Of a stretch of DNA of 64,000 nt, positions 1-12,400 are shown in pieces; positions within the stretch are counted from its first letter, which is position 1, and each line of letters starts with the position of its first letter. The translations under genes were made by a program, and so were the position numbers. The notes below the pieces were generated by a model, which saw only the letters and a list, made by a program, of their open reading frames with translations, did no database searches and was not told the origin of the DNA. This DNA is from Diphasiastrum complanatum (Eukaryota > Streptophyta > Lycopodiopsida > Lycopodiales > Lycopodiaceae), in the NCBI GenBank assembly GCA_029204225.1, contig CM055101.1:45444180-45508179 (forward strand). Direction: 5' to 3'.

Positions 1-880
1 AGGGCGGGTGGGGAATTGGAAGTTTTTTTTACTATGGATTTTTTTTCGTTTTTTTGGAGTTTTCCATGGACATTCTTTTTAGTAGTTATAGACTACGTAA
101 CTTAATAGCAATTAAATTCACTATGGAACGTAATGGCCAGAAAAATTTGTGTGAATTAGATTTTGATGCATACATTGGTTTTTCCGCATATTTGTTGCTT
201 AAGATCCAGTTTGCAAAATCATTGGTATATATTAGATAGCAAGGTATCGTCCGTTAAAAACTACGTTTTTAAGGACATTGCTCTCTCGGAAAGTTTATAC
301 CCAAAATGACCGAATGTGAGATTTCGGTTTTCATATGCAAATGGATGAATGTAATTCGGGTTAGGGGTGGCAATGTTTGATTGAGTTGAAGTTGGAATTT
401 TTTATAAATTCCCGAGAACTTCATATACTTGTATTATTATTTGTGACACTTTGATCAGGAAGTGGAGGGCCTTCGTGGCGGAAGAATCTGTGGTATGGGA
501 CACAGGCAATTCCAAAATGAAGATCTGAAACTAACTGGATCAGTTGACCATGGTATGGTCGTAAGTCTTAGTGATGCCAAATACTATTGGTCATAAAACG
601 GGTGTTTTGTCGGAAATTTGAGATATTGGTCATGACCCTTTTTGGATATCTCAAATTTACAAAACCGGAAACCCGGCAAGCTATTTCTTTGTAAAGATAT
701 ATTGGTGAATTTTTTAACACTCATTGACCCAATTTTTTTGTGATTTCTTGGATGGTAATTCTGATTACCCGTTGACCTTGGACGATGTCACAAAAAAGGT
801 TAATGACGTTTTTTTTTCTAAACGGTTTTCCTTGCTTAAATCTTTAAGAACTCCTTTTTTTTATTTACGGGTCAGTTCTA
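1..880. other. unassigned left edge
   Basis: No convincing coding region. The stretch is T-rich with several poly-T runs and only short frames. It probably belongs to the retroelement whose 3' end follows, since an open but unrecognised stretch occurs near 460-590, but no domain can be named. Confidence 0.4.
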
Positions 881-1870
881 TAGCTTGGTAATAAAGAAGA
901 TCTTTTGTTAAGTCACTGTGCTGGGACATCATTGGTATTTGCTTACAATGATGCAACACTTCTTTGGCTTTCAAGGTTTTCTCGGATCTCTTCTTTAACT
1001 CATCTCCTGGGCAAATCTTGAATGAATGCGCCCCTTGGAATCTCGTGTTGTTTCCTCTTAAAAAGGGGGAGAAGTAGGAAGAAAAGAGAATTATCAAGGA
1101 GAAACATCGGTCAAAGATTCAAGGAGGAATCTGTTATATCGATGATGGACCTGTTTTATGAATCAGAAACGATAGGATATTTAGATATTACAGAAATCCT
1201 TTGTGGATTATAGTAGATATCTGGTTTGAAGATTTAAAGGGGAGAAATTTAGAAAGTACTCTTGCGGTAGAAAAGTGGCTGATAACAAGTCTGATTGATT
1301 TGTGTCAGAACTTGGAGTTCTATTGCAAGATGGGAGTTTGTTGAAAACTGTTCCTTGCTGGGAGTAGTCAACTTGATCTTAGTATGGACTGAGATCCGTG
1401 GGTTGATGCAAGGAATAATTTATGAGTCATTTTGGATTCATTTACAGATGGGTGTGCATAGAACGAGAACTTTTGGGACTTATCTTTTCCCATGCGGAAA
1501 GGATGGAATGCTATCCCAGAAAACTCAAGAGAGTTGGATAGTTGTTGTTTGCCAAAAGTTAGAACCTTAGCTTACCAATTGGAACTTCTGGAAGGATCAC
1601 AAGTGCATCCCATATTTCACGTAAGCCGTCTCAAGAAAAGTTTACGTGAAGGAGAGCATCTTGGATCTGGAGATCAATTGGACCTGTTGGATGAATCATC
1701 GGGTATGTCTCGTCTTGAACCCGTAAAAGATCTTGGATACAAGAACTAAACGATTAAGAAATCGTCTAGTTACTGAGCATCTGGTTCGATGGGAGGGATG
1801 TACGGACGATGATGATTCCTGGAAACAGGAAGGAAGCTTAAGGAGGATCTTTCCCAGTTTTAAGTTCTGA
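880..1870 (+). pseudogene. Ty3/gypsy integrase C-terminus and chromodomain remnant
   Basis: Decayed 3' end of a chromovirus polyprotein. The clearest part, about 1561-1690, reads AYQLELLEG followed by VHPIFHVSRLKKSL, the conserved gypsy integrase C-terminal block. After a frameshift near 1720-1750 the frame from 1751 to the TGA at 1868-1870 encodes a chromodomain-like stretch (LVTEHLVRWEG, then a DDDDSW acidic/aromatic segment and RIFPSF). Chromodomains steer integration to marked heterochromatin in this lineage. Upstream, 1340-1560 gives broken matches to the integrase C-terminal part (HRTRTF). About 890-1060 may hold a scrap of the zinc-finger region (NECAPLG), but weakly. Several frames and stops make this a pseudogene. 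The polypurine tract and LTR start follow directly. Confidence 0.75.
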
Positions 1871-1898
1871 GGACAGAACTTGAATAAGGGGAGAAGAA

Positions 1899-2400
1899 TG
1901 TCATGCCCATGACTGGTCTTGGGTAGCGTGTCCACGCTACGGACCGGTAGACCAACAACCCGTAAGTTAATTTTGACTATAAGGGAACTGGGGCCCTTAT
2001 GTGTACATGGTCATAATTAATGGTTGTAGGCCTAAACACTTGATGGTGGATTGGTATGGGTCTATCAGTGAGTCATTGGGAAACTGTATGACGTGGCCCA
2101 AATAGGCTGCAGAGGTGTCCAGTGAGGTGTCACAATGCACTACTAGTGATGCATGGGCCTTGGAGGGTATAAGTATACCTATTGGGCTCTCACTAGTGTA
2201 TGCTTGATAGCATGACCGGTGGCAGGATGCTGCTGGCGCGATGCCACACTCCTCTTTGTGATTGATCTATAGCTTGGGGGCTAGATCCGTTCGATCTAGG
2301 TTTGGTTGGGTTGGTTTGTCCACCATCAGGTTCCCTTGTGTTGCTTGTGATTGGCATGCTTAGGATCCTTGGATTGAGGGCTTAATAAGTACCATGTCGG
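1899..2400 (+). mobile_element. gypsy 3' LTR, 3' end not defined
   Basis: A polypurine tract (about 1886-1898, AAGGGGAGAAGA) lies 16 bases after the chromodomain stop. It is followed at 1899 by TGTCATGCCC, a plausible LTR start. A TATA-like promoter motif (GGTATAAGTATACC, 2166-2179) sits about 270 bases in. The right end cannot be fixed because LINE-derived sequence begins near 2400 and no second LTR copy is in the window. Confidence 0.55.
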
Positions 2401-3060
2401 AAGCATCCCAAGACCTTCTCATAAAGAGCCATCACTGCCAGAACAATATCCGTGGAGAAACCAAGATCCTGAAGTCTCTGAATGAGTAGGGAGCGTGGTA
2501 CAGAATCAAAGGCTTTCTTGAAGTCCACAAAACAGTAGTAAACCCTTTCTTTTCTGTGCTCAGTGTCATCAAAGTCAATCTATCTAGTAGTAGTCTTGGC
2601 ATTAAAGTCACCAGTGAGAAGAACATACCCTTGATCTATGAATCTGACAGCATATGTGGATCAACATAAAGAGAGCCAATGCCCTCCACGGAAGAAGACT
2701 CTAGAGGAAAGTAGCAGTCGCAACGAAGAGATCTCTATCCAAACTGATGTCTTGTCCTAAGATGTGTGCCCATATATCTCATGTGTGTGCATCGTGGCTA
2801 ATAAACTCTATAGTTGTACGTAGTGACTTTTTGATTAAGCATGTAACCCCACCAAAACCTATTACCACTCATGGATCTCATCTCTTTCTTGTATGCTGAA
2901 TCCCACCTGTACAAGTTAGGTAGTGCCCACTCAGGGCTCTCGTTTGTCTCCATGAAAGCAATAGATTTCTCCCAATAATGAAGTGATAAGATCTCCAGCA
3001 GTAGACGATGGATGTATACCATTACAATTCCATACTCCAATACGTAGGTGGTGTGGATGG
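2400..3060 (-). pseudogene. non-LTR retrotransposon (LINE) endonuclease-RT remnant
   Basis: Read on the minus strand. Around 2545-2405 the frame gives FVDFKKAFDSVPRSLL and then LQDLGFSTDIVLAVM, the RT palm region typical of LINEs of the KAFD-VPR type. Around 2640-2600 it gives LLTGDFNAK, the GDFNA catalytic motif of the AP-endonuclease-like domain. From 3040 to 2798 lies the N-terminal part of the endonuclease (CNGIH and FMETNESPEWALPN, similar to the QET-containing strand). GDFNA and the RT palm are only about 60 bases apart, so hundreds of codons are missing. Frameshifts are present. This is a dead, internally deleted copy, apparently inserted beside the gypsy LTR. Confidence 0.8.
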
Positions 3061-3412
3061 GGCCCTAGGATGCTCACATGCATGTTGGCCCAAACTCCCT
3101 ATTGATGGGAGCCGCTAATGGCATCAAGCTAGCAAACCTACTTGTCTCAATAGATCGCCTTTCTACCTATAGCTTTGGCTTCCTGAAAGGTTTGATACCT
3201 TTTTTTGTAAGGATTGATGACCTATTATTGTGTACAAAAAATTAGAAAACCCTCATATACCTAGAACTGGCAAGTATGAAACTTTTGTTATACTTCAAAC
3301 TATAGTTATAGTTACGGATAACCAATGTTTGTTTTTGAATTGATCCCTATATGCATTTTTACTGAGATATGGTGGGGTTAATGCATGCAGTATGATTCAA
3401 GTTGTTTTGTAG

Positions 3413-3492
3413 GTTGTTAATGTTGGAGGCACATGGCGTGTTGGTGGCTTGCTTGCATTATCACGTGCATTTGGAGATGCTTATCTAAAAGA
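3413..3492 (+). CDS. PP2C exon (TWRVGG...FGD motif)
   Basis: The acceptor TTTTGTAG ends at 3412. The exon encodes VVNVGGTWRVGG, then LLALSRAFGDAYLK, the PP2C block that normally reads GTWRVGGVLAVSRAFGD. Read straight on, a TAA follows at once; the donor GTAAAA at 3493 avoids it and leaves a split GA codon that is completed by the T at 15093. That phase match is the main reason for choosing this splice. The preceding exon is not found between 1 and 3400. Confidence 0.8.
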
Positions 3493-6400
3493 GTAAAAAA
3501 CTTTCTCTTGAAGATCCATCAAATTTTATTTTTGAATTTGATAATGCTTTGTAGAATTGCAAGTAACCATGTGAAAGCTTTAGGTTTGATTAAAGACTAG
3601 TTTGTGCAAAGAGTTTTGCCTCTACATTTTTTTGTATTATTATGCTAAATGCAAATTATATTAAGGCTTGTGTTTTTGCTATATGAGGAGCTACACTAAA
3701 TGTTTTAAACATGTGCAATTATGCTTGCACTATTCGTAGATTTTGCTAGGTTTTATGAAATGATTATTTGTAGACTTGGCTAGTTCTTGTAAAATGATCA
3801 CAAACAACTCATTACATATTATTTTCTTTAAGGCGGATAAGGAAAAACAAGAAGGTTCTCAAATGCCACTTCTCTGTGCTTGCCCTCTTGCAATATTTGC
3901 AGAATAGTTGTTCTGTGATTGTCGGCATTTTCACATCATATCTACAATGCAGAAGTACAGTATAGCGAGGAAATCACATGAAGATCATTTTTTGATTCTA
4001 ATTGGTGTTTCTTTTTCATTTGCTTTTCCTTCTTTGGCTTTCAAAGCGAGGAATTAACTGCCAGCTTAGGAATTAATCTCTTTGGTGATGCCAGCAAATG
4101 CGTCCATGCCTGTGCGCGCTTGGGGTGGACGTGTCCACCCCGGGCGCAAATTTTTTTTTTTTCAAAATCCCAGCTCCCTCCCACATGCCCAAAAAAAATT
4201 TAAAGTAATTTTCCCAACCCTAACCCCCCTCGAAATTAATTATCAGGGGGTGGACGACGACTGCCTGCCCCCTCCAGTTAAAAAAAATGAAAACAGTGCC
4301 AAAAAAATTTGCAAAAAAACCTACTCACTGCCCATGCCTCCCATAACTGAGATGGAGTGCGAATGGGCTTGAAAGAGCAAACAATTCTAACAGTTTAAAC
4401 AAGTAGACTATCCCTCGCTCTGTCGCTATCTCTCTCTCTCTGGCAAGAAGAGCTTCCTTGGATTTATACTACCGCATAGTCTTGGCAGATATTTGCTTGT
4501 GTTCAGATCCATCCCGTGGTAGACGCCAAACATGAATGCTCACTAAAATACGTCCCTTATAAACTATGTATTGCCTTATCACCAACTTTGTACTACAGAG
4601 TGGGGGTTACAACTCCGTCTTAAGTTTGGAATTCAAGCAATCTTTGGAAAAGTCTCCCAGCAGCCCACTATCATCTTTGGAATGGATGTATTACATGGAT
4701 CCCCCTATTGCAGTTGTAAGTGCCTTTGTGCCTTTCAGCTTGTTTCCTCGTCAACTTAGCCGCTTTTAGGTTTAGGGTTTCCCAGTACAAAATTGCTTAA
4801 GCGATTTATCCAGTTGTTATTTTATCTATAGCATGTATGCCACCAGTGGGTAAGTTCAACTACCGGTGTAAGTTCAACTACCGGTGGAAGTTCAACCACA
4901 ACTAAATATCTAAAAATAATGATTGAGATTCAGCATACTCTAGGGTTTGTGAAAGTCAGTTTGAGCATGTTTTGCAAATAGAACACAATTTGAAAGGCAG
5001 GCTTCATACTGGTTTAGGGTTTGGGGTTTGGCTTCACTGCCCATTTCCTGAACTCGGACACCCAAGGAAGCAACATTCCTTTTGGGGCATTGATCAACAC
5101 CCTTTCATCTAGATATTTGGCCAGGAAGCTTTGCAAGAAATCAGTGTTCAAAAAGGTCCTTCTAGTGCATGGAGATGATAGGAGTGGTTGTGTCGCCTTT
5201 ATGTACTCAAGGATTTTAATACGTCATTAATTGCTCCTCTTTCAAATCCACGTCAAACGTTTTTGGTGAGCTTTCGGAGACAGCACCCACTGGTTTTGCA
5301 CCCTCATGATCTGCATTTGAAAAAAATTTCACCCTTTTCTTGGAAGGTGGTGCACCAGAGCCCGAAAAGCAGTTGGCTCATTCGAAAGATAGGTTTCGCT
5401 TCGGTAGTCCTGTTACAAAATGCTCTTCTTCAGGTATGATTGAATACAATTGTAGTTCTTAGGCGCAGTTTCAGTATTTTTGCAGTTGCAGTTATAGTTC
5501 GTCCGGGGAAATACCGATCTCATCATATAAGACATAGTAGTGTGTAGGTTTAGGGTTTAGGCTGAGAGTGGCAGGATAATAAACATCACTGGAAAAATTT
5601 ATCCAAGAAAATTATGTGGTCAAGCATCGCTTGAGCAGTTTGCATAGCTTGAGCAGTTTGCATAGCTTGATCTTCAAGTTTGTATCCTCCTCTGCCTTTT
5701 TAAGGTGCTCTTCAGCATCCTTGAATACACTACGGTGGGTCTCAACATATTTCTCAGCTGCAAGCCATTCTGCATGGTACTCCAAGACCTTCTGTTCCTC
5801 GACAGGAAAATCCACTAATTGGAAACCAGTGGATGTTGTCTCTGAAAGCTCACAAAAAACATTTGACGTGGATTTGAAGGAGGAGCAATTAATGACGTGG
5901 TAAAATCCTTAAGTACATAAAGGCGACACGACCACTCCTATCATCTCCATGCACTGGAAGGACCTTTGTGACCATGCCCACCATAATTGAGACACAACAT
6001 AACATTTCATAAACACATACATTACATTCCATTTAAAAAATACAGAGCTTGTGTTTTACAAAGCCAGGCGCGTGTTGCACGAAAAAACATACTATATTAA
6101 TTTAAGAGATGTATAGAAAAGCGGATCCTGGCTTCTGAAATCAGAAATCACAATGAGGAGATGGGTGAGTTTCTAGAAGAGTATATATCTCTCCAAAAAC
6201 CAGAGAATATTCCATGTAGGATCTCTGTATTCCTATCAAAAGCATTTGCACAAAAGCTGTCAATAACCTGATGCTCCTTAAGATGGTGAGTTTCTTGATG
6301 ATTCCGAGCTATTTCCTTTATTACCAACTGCTATACTCCAGGTTTATCTTCAGCATAGTCGACATCGACTACAGATTTAGTTTCTGGTTCAGTGGGATGG

Positions 6401-9400
6401 TCGTCCTATTGATGAGGCCACATGAAAACCCATAGATGTTTTTTATCATACACCGTTGCTTGAGGATTAGGCTCATGCCCTTGCTGCACTTGTCAGTCTT
6501 TTACATCTTCTACAGTTGTTGATCCCCCTAGGCATGGGATTGCTGCTACATGATTATATACTAGTTATGGACTTGGCTCTTTACATTCGCTACGTCCAGT
6601 CGCACCTACTTTACCTTTACTTTTATGCATAAGCCAGCCTTAGGCCCTCTATTTTATTGTTTACTGACATTTAGACTATATGGTTGGCCTTGGGCCCTAT
6701 TATTCATTTATTGACATTTTATCTTGGAGGGCGCACCATTTTCCCTCCCAGTTGACTATTATCCTCTGGACCCCTTTTTAGAGCTTCCTGTTGGGTATAA
6801 GTAGGGCTCCAGTGTCACTTTCATTTCTCAGCTTATGATATGGATCTCTCTCCTTTAGCCTCCTTAGTTTCTCCTTTTCTTGCTTTCTACGATTAAGTCT
6901 CGCTTTTATGCTACTTTCTAGGTTACTTGTGGATCCGTTCGTAACTTGGCATCAGAGCACTCTCCTTAGCACAAATTTTTTTTCCGAAGAACTCCACCCT
7001 CCACCGTTGTCCTTCACTGGCCTCTCCCTTGCTCATCTTAACCTCGCTCTCTGCCCTCCCTCGATGTCTCCCCTTCACCTCTTGCTCTCCCTACGCTGGC
7101 CTCTCCTCTTGCTGTCCGTCGCTTGCTCTGCCTACGCTGGCCCCTACCCTCGCTGTCCCTCGCTTGCTCTCCCTACGTTGGCCTCTCCTCTTGCCTACCC
7201 TCACTGTCCCTCATCCCCCTCGTTGTTCCTCCCTGACCCCCTCTCTTCTCCTTCTCTCCCTACCCTCGCTGCCCCTCCTTTACCCCCTCGTTGTCACCCC
7301 CCCCCCCCTTCTCCTTCTATCCCTACCCTCGCTACCCCTCCTTGACCCCTCGATGTTCCTCCTTGACCCCTCCCCTCTTCTCCTTCCCTCTTTCATGCAG
7401 ATAGCTCCTGCAATTCGTGGATAAAGCACACCACATCTTCTATATTTCTTTTTGCTGCTCTTATTTTTTCATCTACGATTGGTTGCAGCTGTTGTGGTAT
7501 TATCGGGTGCTTTCTGAAAGCCGCGAAGTTTCTTTGAATGGGCATTCTCATCTTGTTTGGTGGCAACCGATTTTCTTTGATCACATTCAGGAACGGTTCC
7601 TCGGTATTTTCGATCTTGGCACTTAGACTGGAGATGCCGATTTCCCTTGTTGAGGTTGCCAGTTCTCATTCTTTCCCTAGCTCTCAGATGTTCCAGGGCT
7701 TGACATACCGCATTGGGGATTTTTTTGGACAGGTGGATCTTTATGTTATCCCTATGGAGCGCTACGATCTTATCCTTGGTGCTGATTGGTTTGCTTCTCT
7801 TGGTGCCGTTACACTGGATTTGACATGGCAGACACTCACTTTTGTGCATGATTCAGTTACCCAGTCCCTTGTTGGCATCGATTCCCAGGGAGATTACCAG
7901 CTGATTAGTGGGAAACAATTTATGCGTAGCCTTCCTAAGGCTCATTGTGTGGCTCTCTTATGTGTACAGCGTGCTACAGCAGCTCCTTCAGTCGCCATTT
8001 CACCACCACCAGCTGTTCCTCAGGTGATATATGACCTATTACATCGGTATGCTTATGTCTTTTTAGAACCTACGACGCTACCACCATTGCGTGATGTTAA
8101 CCACCACATTGATCTACGCCCTGGGTTTGCTCCCCCCTCCCGTCCTCCCTAGCGTATGTCTAAGTCTGAGCATGATGAGGTTGAGCTTCAGATATTTGCT
8201 TTATTAGACCAGGGTCTTATTGTTCCCAGCCATAGCCCTTTTGGTGCCCCTGTTCTCTTTGTTAGTAAGAAAGATGGTACCAAACGTCTCTACGTAGATT
8301 ATCGTGCCCTAAATAAGCTCACTATCTGTAACCAGTACCCTATCCCTCACATGAATGACCTATTTGATCAGCTTGGAACTTTCCATATTTTTTCCATGAT
8401 AGACCTTTGTTCTGGATATCACCAGATTAGGATGCACCCCTCTGACGAACATAAGACTGCTTTTCGTACCCATGTTGGCTTATATGAGTTTCGTGTGCTT
8501 CCTTTTGGTGTTACTAACAGTCCTCCTACATTCCAAAATGTTATGAATAACATTATGCGTCCACTTCTTGGTCATTGTGTTTTAGTTTATTTCGACGACA
8601 TTCTCATTTTTAGTACATCCCTTGACGAGCATGTGTCTCATCTCACGTCTGTCTTTCAGTTACTCATTCACCATTATTTGTTTGCCAAACTATCCAAATT
8701 TTTCGCTGTTGCTGAGATTGAATTTCTTGGCTTTCTTATTTGTGATGGGCATATTCGCCTTGATCCTCGTAAGGTTCAGGCTATCCAGGACTGGCCTACA
8801 CCAAACGATGTTCACCATGTTCGTATGTTCCTCGGTTTAGCCACTCACCTTCGCCGCCCTGTTCCACTGTGGCTGCTCCTCTTCATGCTCTTTTAAAGAA
8901 ATCTCGTACATTTCTGTGGACCCCTGATTGTCAGACAGCCTTTGATACTCTTCGTCGCGCTATTGTTGATGCCGCTGTCATGTGCTTACCTCGATTTGAC
9001 CAGTTGAGACTGATGCTAGTTCTGTTGGCTTGGGTGCCTTGCTTCGCCAGTCCCAGTACATCATTGCTTATGAGTCCAACCGGCTTCGCTCTTATGAGCA
9101 ACGATATTATGTCCATGAGAAAGAGCTTCTCGCCATTATCTATGCTCTTAAGAAGTGGCGTCATTACCTGTATCATATACCATTTGACATTGTCACTGAC
9201 CACCAGTCGCTCCGTTATTTATTATCCTAGCGGGATCTTAGTGATCGTCAATTTCGTTGGTTGCAATGTTTACAATTCTTTGATTTTTCTATTTTATACT
9301 GTTCTAGTCGTTTGAATGATGTTGTCGATGCTTTATCTCATCTGCCCGCTTTGTTACGCACACTTGTTGCCACCATTCCTACCTGGTTTCGTGATGTGTA

Positions 9401-12400
9401 TAGTTCTGCACCTCCTGTCTCTTCTCGTCCACACCAGGTGTACTCCATCGTCGATCACCATCTTTATTATTTTGGGTCTCTCTGTATCCCTAGCTCCTTG
9501 CCTCTTCGTCCCTAGTTGTTGTCTGATGCTCATTCCTCCCCCATTGGTGGCCATTTTGGGTTTCAAAAGTCTTATGCTCGTCTTAAGGACCACTTTTACT
9601 AGCCATCCTTGAAGTCTGAGCTAGCCATTCTTATTCGCAACTGCACTTTTTGTGCCCGCAATAAGTACTCCCGTGCTAAGTCTGCTGGTTTGCTTCAGAG
9701 CTGGCCTATCCCTCATCGCCAGTGGACCGATATCTCTATGGACTTTATCTCGGCCTTCCCCGTACCCACCGTGGTTATGATTCATGTATAGTGGTGGCTG
9801 ATAGGTTCTCGAAGCAAGCACATTTCATACCGGTTCGCAGTACTATTACAACTAAGCAGTGTGCACGCTTATTCTTGTCAGAAATCTTTCGCCTCCATGG
9901 ATTTCTTCGTACTATCCTTTTTGATCGGGATAGTAAGTTTACCTCTACATTTTGGACAGAGCTTATGCGCATACTGGACGTTCATCTTTTTATGGGTTCT
10001 GCTTATCACTCTACTACCGATGGATAGTCTGAAGTCCTTAATCGGATCCTTGAGGATTATCTCTGCCATTTTGTTACTCCTTCAGGGAAGGACTGGGATC
10101 AGAGGACTGGGATCAGCATCTATGTTTAGCTAAGTATAGCTATAATCGCTCAGTTAGTACCAGCACTTGTGTCTCTCTCTTCTTATTATCTCATGGTTAT
10201 GCACCCCTGTTACTTGGGATACCTCTTCCTCCTGAGGATACACCTGTTAAACTTGCATCTTTTCTATCAGGTGCTTGCGAGCTTATTTCTCGCGCCAACA
10301 CACGTCTGGGGATATGGTTTATCTATGCCTTCTTTTTGCTCAACCACTTTATTCAGGGCCATGCTTCCACTGAGAAGCTTGCACCACGTTATTATGGACC
10401 TTATCACATATTGGAGGTTCTTAGTCCTATGACATATCGGTTGCAGCTTCTTGCTTCGACACCTGTGATATATTCCAGGTGAGTTTACTACGTGTTGCTA
10501 TTGAGGATGATGCTCCTCGTGATGCTGAGTTTCCTACTGATCCAGAGTTATTTCCCCTCCTACCTGCTGCTATTCTACATGTTCATCTTCATCATAGTCG
10601 GCGCCAGCGGCAGATTCAGTTTTTGGTACAGTGGGATGGTCGTCCTGTTGAGGAGGCCACATGGGAGCCTATGGATGTGTTCTATCATACACATGAAGAC
10701 ATGCACTACTTTGTGCATAGATATGGTGTGTGCCAACAAATGTTCAAGCCACGAAACATTGACAAGATGCCCCTCACCTCCATCCCAACCCATGCTCCCT
10801 TCAAGAAATGACTATATGGTCATATCCACCCAACTGTGAGGAACCCAAGCATGATACATAATTGTTGCCAACTGACTATTTTGGCAAGTGGGTAGAAGCA
10901 AAAGTTATATGATTTGCGATGCAAAACGTGCTACAAAATTTAACAACGTATCATCAGTAGATGTGGATGCCCCATTCAGATCATAAGTGATCAAGACATG
11001 CATTAAAAGACTATGCAATATTATCCATGATACACACAAAGATGAAAGCATAAAGAAGTTGAGGTAGATAGTAAGGTAGCCTTTGTTGCTAGTGCTACTA
11101 CCGTGTGGCTTGGCTTCAAGTGCAAGTTCATAGGCCTCGCTCTACCAGTTTGTTGATTGTTCGAACAAGGCCTCAGTATCCATCATGGTGTTGCAGGGCA
11201 TGTCAGGCTCTGATCTCCATCTATGCAATTGGGTCCACAAATCTATGTCATGGAGGGTATAGTGGCTTCTTGTCCAAGCACATTGCCTCCTTGAGGTTTA
11301 GCCCCGGGGCCCGCCTCAGCCATATCTCGATTTGGTCTAAGTACCTCTTCATTCACTAGCAATGCCATTCCTTGTTAAGCACCCCCTTGATTGCTTTGGG
11401 CTTGAGGCCTCATAACCATGCGTAACATGTCAGCTGAGGTGGCCTTATACATCGATGTACTTGGCCATGGTAGGTTGCAATAATCGTTGCATAACATTTG
11501 CACAAATGTGTGAGATATGACTTATTGAGATTTCACAATTCTAGCTTGTCTAATTCGATGTAATTCCACTTGTAAGTGGTGATGTGGCATATGCCACATG
11601 TATAGATGCTTAGGCATATGCCCAATCATGTTAATTCCTCACAAGATCAAATGGCATCTTTACTAATGATTACAGAATGTACATTAGCATTGTAGAGAGA
11701 ATGTAGGACTACTTTTAGCAGTTTTTGCCTAGTTGGTGGATCTCGAGATCATGAGGTCCATTCTAGGGTTGATGACCTATTTTAGAGTATTGACTTTAGG
11801 TTTAGGTCACATATGGTTGAAGGGTAAACCTAAACCAAAGATCCGAGAAGAATATGTATATATCAATGTAAATCTTATTGTATGATGATGAAAACTCGAG
11901 ATTTTCCACTTTCCTTAATATTGTCTTTGTGTGGCGAATTAGTACTACTATATATGAGTGATCTTATGCATTTATTGCATTGATTGGAAGGTACTAAAGT
12001 TGATAACAGGTTCTTAAAGCTTGCTGGATTTTTTTGTGGAGTGTTTGATCAAATCTATATGCCTAAAGTGGAGTTAAATGCCAAGAAAAGCTAGTATTGG
12101 TAACTAGTCTTGATTCTATCTCATAGTTTGGATCTAGATCAATCAAATGTGCATTCTCCATCACTTTTATCATTGATTGGGATTCATTTTGTTGTAAAAT
12201 TTTATCATGGTATCAGAGCCTAATCAAAGTGAAGTTTAGATTCGAATTTTCCAAGCTTTAATCCTAGATTTTAAGTAGTATTGGTTTTGCCTTTGCTATC
12301 AGTTGATAATCTAGGGATAGTACCACCAGATTTGGTTCCATTTGGATGAAAATAGATCAAAGGGGATCTGATTTGCTAAGTTATAGCTTCAGAAATCGAG

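Noticed and set aside
5213-5437. FG-containing reading as a nucleoporin exon
   Set aside because: A single FGE and an in-frame stop are not enough for an FG-repeat protein.
4771-5565. TTTAGGG words (near 4771, 5012, 5549) as interstitial telomere repeats
   Set aside because: Only one or two units at each place, no array; consistent with chance in AT-rich DNA.
6908-7424. 145- and 131-codon Leu/Pro/Ser-rich frames
   Set aside because: They overlap in different registers over a degenerate C/T-rich minisatellite and have no domain.
7469-7849. 126-codon minus-strand frame
   Set aside because: Shadow of the gypsy protease frame on the opposite strand.
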